Source: Amycolatopsis mediterranei
Lineage (GTDB): Bacteria > Actinomycetota > Actinomycetes > Mycobacteriales > Pseudonocardiaceae
Reading direction: 5' to 3'
Assembly: GCF_026017845.1 (NCBI RefSeq)
Contig: NZ_CP100416.1
Coordinates: forward strand, 216,722 to 280,721
Length of the DNA: 64,000 nucleotides
Shown: positions 27,474-34,923 of the stretch, piece after piece
Layout of the letters: each line of letters begins with the position of its first letter
Position numbering within the stretch: the first letter of the stretch is position 1
Translations under genes and position numbers: made by a program
Notes under the pieces: model-generated
Database searches by the model: none
What the model was told of the DNA's origin: nothing
Seen by the model: the letters and a program-made list of their open reading frames with translations, nothing else

Positions 27474-28112
27474 ATGCTTCGCACCGCACCACGCAGTGCG
27501 ACCCGTCCGTCCCGCGACCGCGCCGCGGTGGAGCTGCTGGATCGCACCGGCATCGTCGCGGCGAGCCTGCCCCGGCGCCGCCGCACCGGCGGCGAAGTGC
27601 CGGCCGTCGAGCCGATCTACACCCGGCCGCCGGTGTGCGACCAGGACCTGCGCCCGAAGTCGGTGGTGATCCGGCGCCGCGCCCGCACGTGGCTCGGTGG
27701 CGGGGCCGCGGTGCTGCTCGTCGGCGCCGGCTGGCTCGGCGGCGGCCTCTTCACCGGCGGCCTGTTCAACCCGGCGCCGGAGCATGACGTCGCTCAGCTC
27801 GACGCGCGCCCGGCGGTGGCCGCGGCACCCGCGCCGGAACCCCCGGTCGCCCAGGCTCCGCCGGCGCCGGCCGTCGTCACGGCCGCCCCGGAGACCGTGT
27901 ACGTGCCGGTGCCCGCGAAGCCGGCGCCGAAGCAGGTGCCGGCGCAGGCGCAGGCGCAGGCGAAACCGCAGCCGAAGAAGCCGGTGCCGGACGAGGAAGC
28001 CGAGGCCCGCGTCGACCTGCCGTCGTCGGCCACCCCGCCGCCGGCGAGCAACCCGATCCAAGCGTGGGTCGACGTCGCCGAGAGCATGGCGCGGCGCTAC
28101 GGCGGTCGCTGA
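27474..28112 (+). CDS. Single-pass membrane protein with Ala/Pro/Lys-rich exterior, unknown function
   Basis: A 212-residue protein, family not recognised. The N-terminal cytoplasmic part is basic (RRRRTGG, VVIRRRART), one helix spans about residues 74-98 (WLGGGAAVLLVGAGWLGGG), and the exterior is an Ala/Pro-rich, then Gln/Lys-rich spacer (QAQAQAQAK) ending in a short helix IQAWVDVAESMARRYG. RBS GGAGG precedes the ATG. The spacer could cross peptidoglycan. Confidence 0.6.
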   Translation: MLRTAPRSATRPSRDRAAVELLDRTGIVAASLPRRRRTGGEVPAVEPIYTRPPVCDQDLRPKSVVIRRRARTWLGGGAAVLLVGAGWLGGGLFTGGLFNPAPEHDVAQLDARPAVAAAPAPEPPVAQAPPAPAVVTAAPETVYVPVPAKPAPKQVPAQAQAQAKPQPKKPVPDEEAEARVDLPSSATPPPASNPIQAWVDVAESMARRYGGR

Positions 28113-28113
28113 G

Positions 28114-28773
28114 TCAGGCTTCCGACCAGCGGTATTCGTGCTCGGGGCGGCCGGTGGCGCCGTAGCGCAGCCGCATCTGGACCGTTCCCGACTCCGCCAG
28201 CGCGGTGAGGTACCGCTGCGCCGTCGCCCGCGCCATGCCCAGCTCGCCCGCGACCTCCGCGGCCGACAGCGGCCGCCCGGCGCGCCGCAGCTGCTCCGAG
28301 ACGAGCCGGGACGTCGCCGTCGACTGGCCTTTCGGCGCGGTGGTGCGGTCCTGGTCGTGCAGCACGCGGTACGCGCGGTCGACGTCGTCCTGGGCCAGCG
28401 CCCGGTCTTCGGCGAGCAGGCCGCGGAACCGCGCGTACGACGTCAGCCGCTCCGCGAGCTGGCGGGTGGTGAACGGCTTGATCAGGTAGTTCAGCGCGCC
28501 GGCCCGGATCGCCGCGGCCACCGACGCGCTGTCGGTCGCCGCGGACAGCACGATCGTGTCCGTCTGCAGCTCCGGGAGCACCGCGAGGCCGGACTCGTCG
28601 GGCAGGTAGACGTCGAGCAGGATCAGGTCCGGCGTGAGTTCCCGGACGCGGGCGCGCGCCTCGGCGGCGGTGTGCGCGGTGCCGACCACCGCGAAGCCAT
28701 CGACCTCCTCGACGAAGCCGGCGTGCACCCCGGCGACCCGGAAGTCGTCGTCGACGATGAGCGTGCGGATCAT
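28114..28773 (-). CDS. CitB/DcuR-type response regulator
   Basis: A 219-residue regulator. Receiver domain with VDDD (8-10), phospho-acceptor Asp in ILLDVYLPDES (Asp54), Thr/Ser near 78 and Lys99 in LIKPF. After a linker the C-terminus has a helix-turn-helix of the CitB/DctR kind (SAAEVAGELGMARATAQRYLTALAESG, about 170-196). It overlaps the kinase stop by four bases. The partner importer genes at 30545-33285 are divergent and are likely targets. Confidence 0.9.
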   Translation of the reverse strand: MIRTLIVDDDFRVAGVHAGFVEEVDGFAVVGTAHTAAEARARVRELTPDLILLDVYLPDESGLAVLPELQTDTIVLSAATDSASVAAAIRAGALNYLIKPFTTRQLAERLTSYARFRGLLAEDRALAQDDVDRAYRVLHDQDRTTAPKGQSTATSRLVSEQLRRAGRPLSAAEVAGELGMARATAQRYLTALAESGTVQMRLRYGATGRPEHEYRWSEA

Positions 28774-30392
28774 CCGTCCTCCGTCAGCATTCCGGGCAGT
28801 TTGGCGACGAACAGGGCACCCGGCTCGCCTTCGCCGGGGTCGGCCAGCCAGACGTCGCCACCGCGGGCACGGGCGGCCTGCCGGGCGAGCGCCAGGCCGA
28901 GGCCGTGCCCGGGGGCGATCTTCGTCGAGACGCCTTCGTCGAACAACCGCCGCCGCAGGTCCGCCGGAACGCCGGGGCCACTGTCCACAACGGACACGTG
29001 CAGGGTGCCGCCCTCGGCGAGCAGCCCGATTTCGACGGTCGCCGGCCGCCGCGGGCCCATCCGCGCGGCGTGCAGGGCGTTGTCGACGAGGTTGCCGATC
29101 ACGGTGTTCGCGGCGATCGGGTCGGTCACCGTCGTGGGCACCCAGGTGTCTTCGGCGAGCTTGAGGACCAGGCCCTTTTCCTGCGCCTGCTCGGTTTTCG
29201 CGACGAGCAGCGCCTGCAGGTACGGGTCGGCGACGGCGTCGCCCAGCTCGCTCGGCCGCGCCGACGACGAGTCCGTCAGCGTCTGCAGGTACTCGACGGC
29301 TTCGGTGTGGTGGCCGAGCTGGAGCAGCCCGTAGAGCGTGTGCAGCCGGTTGGCGAACTCGTGCCGCTGGGCGCGCAGACCGTCCGACAGCGCGCGGATG
29401 CCGTCGAGCTCCCGGGTGAGCGTGTCGAGGTCGGTGCGGTCGCGGAAGGTGAGCACGGTGCCGATCGGCCGGTCGTCCAGCCGCACCGCCCGCGAATTGA
29501 TCACCAGCACCCGGTTCCCGGCCACCGCGAGGAGGTTGTCGACCGGGCGCCCTTCGGCGACGGCTTTGTGGAGCCGCGGGCTGAGTTCGAGTTCGGACAT
29601 TGCCGCGCCGATCGGGAGTTCGGTGCCGAGCAGGCGTTCGGCCTCGTCGTTGCGGACCGAGACGCGGTTGTTCTCGTCCACGGCGAGCACGCCTTCGCCG
29701 ATCCCGTGCAGGACGGCTTCGCGTTCGTAGAGCAGCTCGGTGAGCTCGTGTGGTTCGAGGCCGTGCGTGACGCGCCGCAGCCGCCGGTTGAGCAGCGCCG
29801 ACGCGCCCGCGCCGAGCAGCAGCGCGCCGCCCGCGAACAGCAGCGTGATGGTCAACAGGCGGTTGAACGCGCCGGTCGGATCGGCCACGTCGAAGCCGAC
29901 GCTCACTTCGCCGACCACCCGCCGGTGGTCCGGTGTCCAGATCGGCGTCTTGCTGCGGACGGACAGCCCGAGCGTGCCGCTCGCCACGGTGTTGACGTCG
30001 TCGAACCCGGCGAGGGCACGGTCGGCGGACGTGCTGACCTTCTTGCCGATCTCGCTCGGGGTCGGGTGCGCGAGCCGGATGCTGTTGTCGTCGGTGATCA
30101 CGACGAACAACGCGTCGGTGCGCTCTCGCACGGCCAGCGCGCGTTCCTGGAGCGCGCCACCCGGGATCTTCGCGGCGGTGTCGGCCATGACGACCGGGTC
30201 GACCGCCACCGACTTCGCGATGGCCAGCGCGCGCTCGCTGAACTGGTCGGTGAGGGTGCGGGAGAGGAGCACGCTGACCAGGGCGACGCCGATCCCGACG
30301 ACGAGGAGGACCACGCCGATCTGCAGCAGCAGCACCTGCCTGCTGAACCGCATCCGCGGGAAGAGCGCCCACTTTGGCATGGCTGGGAACAT
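28770..30392 (-). CDS. CitA/DcuS-type sensor histidine kinase
   Basis: A 540-residue membrane sensor. Helix 1 (QVLLLQIGVVLLVVGIG, about 20-40), an extracytoplasmic PDC-like domain (about 45-165), helix 2 (about 170-192), a PAS domain (about 215-320), then RAQRHEFANRLHTLYGLLQLG with the phospho-acceptor His, as in citrate/C4-dicarboxylate sensors, and an HATPase domain (GNLVDNALHAAR, DSGPGVP, GHGLGLALAR). Alternative starts at 30380 or 30353 are possible. The family usually senses carboxylates; the ligand here is inferred only. Confidence 0.9.
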   Translation of the reverse strand: MFPAMPKWALFPRMRFSRQVLLLQIGVVLLVVGIGVALVSVLLSRTLTDQFSERALAIAKSVAVDPVVMADTAAKIPGGALQERALAVRERTDALFVVITDDNSIRLAHPTPSEIGKKVSTSADRALAGFDDVNTVASGTLGLSVRSKTPIWTPDHRRVVGEVSVGFDVADPTGAFNRLLTITLLFAGGALLLGAGASALLNRRLRRVTHGLEPHELTELLYEREAVLHGIGEGVLAVDENNRVSVRNDEAERLLGTELPIGAAMSELELSPRLHKAVAEGRPVDNLLAVAGNRVLVINSRAVRLDDRPIGTVLTFRDRTDLDTLTRELDGIRALSDGLRAQRHEFANRLHTLYGLLQLGHHTEAVEYLQTLTDSSSARPSELGDAVADPYLQALLVAKTEQAQEKGLVLKLAEDTWVPTTVTDPIAANTVIGNLVDNALHAARMGPRRPATVEIGLLAEGGTLHVSVVDSGPGVPADLRRRLFDEGVSTKIAPGHGLGLALARQAARARGGDVWLADPGEGEPGALFVAKLPGMLTEDG

Positions 30393-30544
30393 ACCCCCAG
30401 GTCAAGCCCGTGCGCTAAACGAGCAAAACATTCAGAACGCACAGCCGGCGCGGAGAACGTCGACAAGCTTCACCTGGGCGCCACGCCTGCTTAACGTCCC
30501 TTCCCAACGTGACAGGCACCACGTGACGAAGGAGTCACCTCCCC

Positions 30545-31351
30545 ATGGTTCCCCCACTGATCGAACTCACCGGAGCCACCAAACGGTTCCCGAGCGGGTC
30601 CGGTTCCGTGCACACGGCCGTCCGCGATCTGACCATGACCGTGCAGCCCGGCGAGTTCGTCGCGGTCGTCGGCCCGACCGGCTGCGGCAAGTCGACGACG
30701 CTTTCGCTGGTCTCCGGCCTGCAGCCGCCGTCGGCCGGGCGCGTGCGGGTGAACGGCGAGGACGTGAAGTCCATTCCGGACGGCGTCGGCTACATGTTCC
30801 AGACCGACGCGGTGATGCCGTGGCGCTCGGTGCTGGAGAACGTCGCTTCCGGCCCGCGGTTCCGCGGGGTGCCGAAGGCGGAGGCCCGCGCGCAGGCCGT
30901 CGACTGGATCGGCCGCGTCGGGCTCGCCGGGTTCGAGAAGTACTACCCGCACCAGCTCTCCGGCGGCATGCGCAAGCGCGTCGCGCTGGCCCAGACGCTC
31001 GTCACCAGGCCGAAAATCCTCCTGATGGACGAGCCGTTCTCCGCGCTCGACGTCCAGACGCGGGCGCTGATGCAGGACGAGCTGCTGCGGCTCTGGTCCG
31101 GCTCGGGTGCCGCGGTCATCTTCGTGACGCACGACCTCGACGAGGCCATCGCGCTGGCGGACAAGGTCGTCGTGCTGACGACGTCGCCGGCCACCGTGAA
31201 GGACGTCTTCGAGATCCCGCTGGAGCGGCCGCGGAAGGTCGAGGACCTGCGGCTCACCGAGGAGTTCCGCAAGCTCTACGCCGACATCTGGGAATCACTG
31301 CGCAGCGAGGTCGACAAGGCCCGTGAGAAGGGAGCGAGCAATGTCGCTTGA
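30545..31351 (+). CDS. ABC importer ATPase (nitrate/sulfonate/taurine type)
   Basis: A 268-residue SsuB/TauB-like ATPase. Walker A GPTGCGKST (about 41-49), Q-loop YMFQTDAVMPW, signature LSGGMRKRVALAQ (about 138-150), Walker B ILLMDEPFSALD and switch His in FVTHDLDEA. It overlaps the permease start by 11 bases, forming a tightly coupled ssuBCA-like operon. The divergent CitAB-type sensor pair suggests regulation by an extracellular solute. Confidence 0.92.
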   Translation: MVPPLIELTGATKRFPSGSGSVHTAVRDLTMTVQPGEFVAVVGPTGCGKSTTLSLVSGLQPPSAGRVRVNGEDVKSIPDGVGYMFQTDAVMPWRSVLENVASGPRFRGVPKAEARAQAVDWIGRVGLAGFEKYYPHQLSGGMRKRVALAQTLVTRPKILLMDEPFSALDVQTRALMQDELLRLWSGSGAAVIFVTHDLDEAIALADKVVVLTTSPATVKDVFEIPLERPRKVEDLRLTEEFRKLYADIWESLRSEVDKAREKGASNVA

Positions 31352-32228
31352 GACCCCCGCGGCGCCGTCGGCGCCACTCCCGGTCCTCGAGACCGAGCAG
31401 GACATCCTGGCCCGCGCGAAGCAGGCTTCGGCGAAGCGCAAGCGCAACATCTGGTTGCTGCGCCTGGCGATCGTCGTCGTCTGGCTGGGCAGCTGGGAGC
31501 TGACCGCCACCTACTGGATCGACCCGTTCTTCTACTCGAAGCCGTCGAAGATCTGGGAACGGCTGGTCGAGTGGTTCAGCGCCGGCACCGACTTCGGCTC
31601 GATCTGGTACCAGATCCTGGTGACCGTCGAGGAGGCCGCGATCGGCTTCGTCATCGGCGCCATCTTCGGCGTCGTGTTCGGCGTGGTCCTCGGCCGCAGC
31701 TCGTACCTCGCGCAGGTGCTGGCGCCGTTCATCAAGGCCGCCAACGCGTTGCCGCGCATCGTGCTCGCCGCGCTGTTCGTCATCTGGTTCGGGCTCGGGC
31801 TGTCGTCGAAGGTCGCGACCGTCGTCGTGCTCGTGTTCTTCGCGGTGTTCTTCAACGCCTTCACCGGCGCTCGCGAGGTCGACCGCAACCTGATCGACAA
31901 CGCCCGCATCCTGGGCGCGACCCGCGGCCAGGTGCTGAAGTCGATCGTGCTGCCGAGTGCGACGTCGTGGATCCTGTCGTCGCTGCACGTGGCGTTCGGC
32001 TTCGCGCTGATCGGCGCGGTGGTCGGCGAGTACACCGGCGCGAAGGCCGGGATGGGCTTCCTGATCGCCAACGCGCAGGGCACGTTCGACACCGCGGGCG
32101 TGTACGCCGGGATGCTGATCATCACCGTCGTCGCGCTGCTGGCCGAGTGGGGGATCAGCACGCTGGAGGGCAGGCTGCTGCGGTGGCGCCCGCCGTCCGC
32201 CTCCGAAGCCGCGATCAAGGCGGTCTGA
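31341..32228 (+). CDS. ABC importer permease (SsuC/TauC type)
   Basis: A 295-residue BPD-type inner-membrane subunit with about six helices. The EAA loop is visible as DNARILGATRGQVLKSIVLPSA (about 190-211), which docks on the ATPase. A charged N-terminal tail of about 35 residues precedes the first helix. ATG 31341 is inside the end of the ATPase gene, with GGGAGC as ribosome site. Its stop is one base before the binding-protein start. Confidence 0.92.
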   Translation: MSLETPAAPSAPLPVLETEQDILARAKQASAKRKRNIWLLRLAIVVVWLGSWELTATYWIDPFFYSKPSKIWERLVEWFSAGTDFGSIWYQILVTVEEAAIGFVIGAIFGVVFGVVLGRSSYLAQVLAPFIKAANALPRIVLAALFVIWFGLGLSSKVATVVVLVFFAVFFNAFTGAREVDRNLIDNARILGATRGQVLKSIVLPSATSWILSSLHVAFGFALIGAVVGEYTGAKAGMGFLIANAQGTFDTAGVYAGMLIITVVALLAEWGISTLEGRLLRWRPPSASEAAIKAV

Positions 32229-32229
32229 C

Positions 32230-33285
32230 ATGCGTCTCAAAAGGACAGTCGGGGTGGTGGCCGCGGTCGCCGTCGCCGCGGCCGGGCTCACCGCCTGCCG
32301 CGACTCGCGGGAGATCTCGCTCGGCACCACCGGGCAGCCGCACATCAAGATCATGGTCGGCGGCCTGTCGAAGGTGATCTACCTGCCCGGGCAGCTGGCC
32401 CAGCAGATCGGCGCGTACCAGAAGCAGGGCCTGGACGTCGAGCTCTTCGACCAGCCGTCCGGGGCGAACGCCGAGACATCGCTGCTGGCCGGCGAGGTGC
32501 AGGCGGTCGTCGGGTTCTACGACCACACGATCGACCTGCAGGCCAAGGAACAGTGCATCGAAAGCGTCGTGCAGTTCGCGAACGTGCCGGGCGAAGCTGA
32601 GATGGTCGCGACCAAGAAGGCGGGCGAGGTCAAGTCGGGCGCGGACTTCAAGGGCCGCAACCTCGGTGTCACGTCGCTCGGTTCGTCGACGGACTTCCTG
32701 ACCAAGGCCTTGGCCGCGCGCGGTGGCGTCAGCTCGAAGGAGTACACGCCGGTGAAGGTCGGCGCCGGGCAGACGTTCATCTCGGCGATGAACCAGGGCT
32801 CGATCGACGCCGGGATGACGACCGACCCGACGATCGCGCAGCTGACGAAGACCGGCCAGGCGAAGGTGCTCTACGACATGCGCACGCCGGAGGGCACCAA
32901 GGCGGCGCTGGGCGGGCTGTACCCGGCGAGCTCGCTGTACATGGGCTGCGAAATCGTGAAGCGCTATCCGGACATCGTGCAGAAGCTGGCCAATGCGTAC
33001 GTCGAGACCCTGAAGTGGATTTCGGCGCACACCCCGGACCAGGTCGCCGCGATGATGCCGCCGTCGTTCGCCGGCGGGGACAAGGCGCTGTACGTCAAGT
33101 CGCTCGAGGACAGCTTGCCGATGTTCACCAAGGACGGCCGGATGGACCCGGCCGGGGCGCAGAACGTGCTGAAGGTGCTCGGTGCGTCGTCGAGCAACGT
33201 CAAGCCGAAGAAGGACAAGATCGACCTGTCGAAGACGTACACGACCCGGTTCGTGGACGCCGCGCACGCGCAGGCGCAGCAATAG
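32230..33285 (+). CDS. Solute-binding lipoprotein (NMT1/SsuA-like)
   Basis: A 351-residue lipoprotein. Signal peptide with lipobox GLTAC (Cys near residue 18). The mature domain has the SsuA/NMT1 pattern: YLPGQLAQQIGAYQKQGLDVELFDQPSGANAETSLLAGEVQAVVG, then LGVTSLGSSTDFLTKALAA and AMNQGSIDAGMTTDPTIAQL. Family members bind sulfonates, nitrate, pyrimidines or aromatic acids; the CitA/DcuS-like sensor next door hints at a carboxylate, which is inference. A strong terminator follows. Confidence 0.9.
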   Translation: MRLKRTVGVVAAVAVAAAGLTACRDSREISLGTTGQPHIKIMVGGLSKVIYLPGQLAQQIGAYQKQGLDVELFDQPSGANAETSLLAGEVQAVVGFYDHTIDLQAKEQCIESVVQFANVPGEAEMVATKKAGEVKSGADFKGRNLGVTSLGSSTDFLTKALAARGGVSSKEYTPVKVGAGQTFISAMNQGSIDAGMTTDPTIAQLTKTGQAKVLYDMRTPEGTKAALGGLYPASSLYMGCEIVKRYPDIVQKLANAYVETLKWISAHTPDQVAAMMPPSFAGGDKALYVKSLEDSLPMFTKDGRMDPAGAQNVLKVLGASSSNVKPKKDKIDLSKTYTTRFVDAAHAQAQQ

Positions 33286-33322
33286 CCCCGCTCACCTGAC
33301 CGGGCGGTAGGTGAGCGACATG

Positions 33323-33370
33323 GACCCGTGAAGGCCTCTTTTCCCCCGCGGAGGCCTTCACGGGTCTTTT
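33323..33370 (+). terminator. 16-bp hairpin terminator after the importer operon
   Basis: GACCCGTGAAGGCCTC (33323-33338) pairs perfectly with GAGGCCTTCACGGGTC (33351-33366), followed by TTTT. The arms share GTGAAGGCCTC with hairpins near 56.7 and 62.7 kb. Confidence 0.93.
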
Positions 33371-33505
33371 CGGCTCAATTCCGGCAAATGGTGAGTATTT
33401 CCCGGAATGTGAAGACCCTTCGAAAGTAGCTACCTTCTTCCCGGTGCGGCTCCAACACTTGGGCACACGGTTTCCCGCCGTCCCCACGGTGAACGGAGTT
33501 CCCGC

Positions 33506-34216
33506 ATGTCCAAAACCCTTCGCGTCCTCACGGCGATCGCCGCCGCCGCTGCCGGTCTCGCCGTCTCAGGCACCGCCCATGCCGCCGTCGAGTACGGTGC
33601 GCACGTTTTTGACGTGCACCGCCACGGCCAGGAGTTCTCGGGTGGCAACTGGGGTGGGTACGTCAGCTTCGGCAGCTTCACCACGGCCACCGCGAGCTGG
33701 ACGGAACCGTCCGTGAGCTGCACCTCGACCAACGACCTGTTCGCGCCATGGGTCGGCATCGACGGCGACGGATCGTCCACTGTGGAGCAGACCGGGGTCG
33801 AGACGGACTGCTCCAGCGGGCGTCCGGTGTATTCGGCCTGGTACGAGATGTACCCGGCCGCGCCCGTGTACTACAGCGTTTCGGTCAGCGCGGGCGACCA
33901 CATCACCGCGACGGTGACGCGCACCGCCACCAACACCTACCGGCTGGACCTGTCCGACACGACCAAGGGCTGGTCGAAGAGCACCACGAAGTCACTGACG
34001 TCGAAGCACGCCTCGGCCGAGGCGATCATCGAGTCGCCGACCGACTCCTACCCGTCCATCTCCGGCGGCATCACGTTCACCGGCGTCAAGTTCAACGGGA
34101 CGAACCTGGCCTCGACGAGCCCGTCCGGCCTGAACGCCGACGACAAGGGCCGCTACACCTGGACCCCGGGCGCCATCGGCTCCGACGGCCAGAGCTTCAC
34201 GATGACCCGCCACTGA
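33506..34216 (+). CDS. Secreted G1-family (eqolisin-like) glutamic peptidase
   Basis: A 236-residue secreted protein. A signal peptide ends at AAGLAVSGTAHA (about 28). The mature domain has the G1 features: GNWGGYVSFGSFTTATASWTEPS, PWVGIDGDGSSTVEQTG with the catalytic-type Gln near residue 94, and HASAEAIIESPTDS with the catalytic Glu near 175. Gln plus Glu is the G1 dyad, found in fungi and some bacteria. Such enzymes usually act at acid pH. A signal-peptide start at ATG 33506 follows CGGAGTT. Confidence 0.88.
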   Translation: MSKTLRVLTAIAAAAAGLAVSGTAHAAVEYGAHVFDVHRHGQEFSGGNWGGYVSFGSFTTATASWTEPSVSCTSTNDLFAPWVGIDGDGSSTVEQTGVETDCSSGRPVYSAWYEMYPAAPVYYSVSVSAGDHITATVTRTATNTYRLDLSDTTKGWSKSTTKSLTSKHASAEAIIESPTDSYPSISGGITFTGVKFNGTNLASTSPSGLNADDKGRYTWTPGAIGSDGQSFTMTRH

Positions 34217-34223
34217 GCCGCCG

Positions 34224-34895
34224 TCACTTGAGGTTGTTGATCGCCCACGCGACGACCATCACCGCCAGCACCAGGGAGATGACGGCCTGCAGCATCATCG
34301 TCATCTTCGCCCAGATCCGCAGGGGCAGGACGTCGGTGGGGCTGAAGGCCGCCGAGTTGGTGAACGAGAAGTAGAGGTAGTCCAGGTAGGACGGTTCCCA
34401 GTCCTGGTGCGCCAGGCCCGGGTCGGCCATCTGCGGGAACTGCAGGTCGGGGAACTCGGCCCGGCCCGCGGCCCGCCGGCCCGGGCCGCCGCGGTCGAAC
34501 TCCCAGTACCAGAGGGAGAAGGCGACGATGTTCGTCCAGTAGACGGTCCCGCCGGTGACCAGCACGGCCCCGGCGCGGTCGCCGATCGTGCCGCCGGCGA
34601 TGGCCAGCACGAGTGACACGGCGGAGAATGCGTTCACCGCGGTCACGGCCGCGACGAGCAGCAGCGAGATGACCCGTTCGACCGTGCTGAAGTGGGTCAT
34701 CCGGCCCGGGTTGGCCAGCAGCAGGGCCACGACGAGGAGCGCCGAGACGGCGGGCAGCAGCCAACGCGGGTGCAGCACCATGTCGGCGGGCAGGGCGACC
34801 TGCAGGACGAGCGTCGCGACGACGACGCCCATCGCGGGCCAGCGGGTCTCGCCGGACGTCCGCCGCCGCCACGCGGGAAGTGCCTCTTCTGTCAC
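34224..34895 (-). CDS. DUF1345-like membrane protein with channel-like C-terminus
   Basis: A 223-residue protein with about six hydrophobic helices (about 20-37, 43-60, 72-95, 105-128, 165-180, 190-218). The segment DYLYFSFTNSAAFSPTDVLPLRIWAKMTMMLQA looks like the pore loop plus second helix of two-TM ion channels, but the K+ filter Gly-Tyr-Gly is absent. DUF1345 is the best fit. GTG 34895 has TACCTT six bases upstream. Function unknown. Confidence 0.72.
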   Translation of the reverse strand: MTEEALPAWRRRTSGETRWPAMGVVVATLVLQVALPADMVLHPRWLLPAVSALLVVALLLANPGRMTHFSTVERVISLLLVAAVTAVNAFSAVSLVLAIAGGTIGDRAGAVLVTGGTVYWTNIVAFSLWYWEFDRGGPGRRAAGRAEFPDLQFPQMADPGLAHQDWEPSYLDYLYFSFTNSAAFSPTDVLPLRIWAKMTMMLQAVISLVLAVMVVAWAINNLK

Positions 34896-34901
34896 GCGCT
34901 C

Positions 34902-34907
34902 AAGGTA
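34902..34907 (-). promoter_or_regulatory. -10 box (TACCTT) for the DUF1345-like gene
   Basis: Minus-strand TACCTT, six bases before GTG 34895; leaderless geometry. Confidence 0.55.
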
Positions 34908-34923
34908 GGACGGCGACGCCCCG

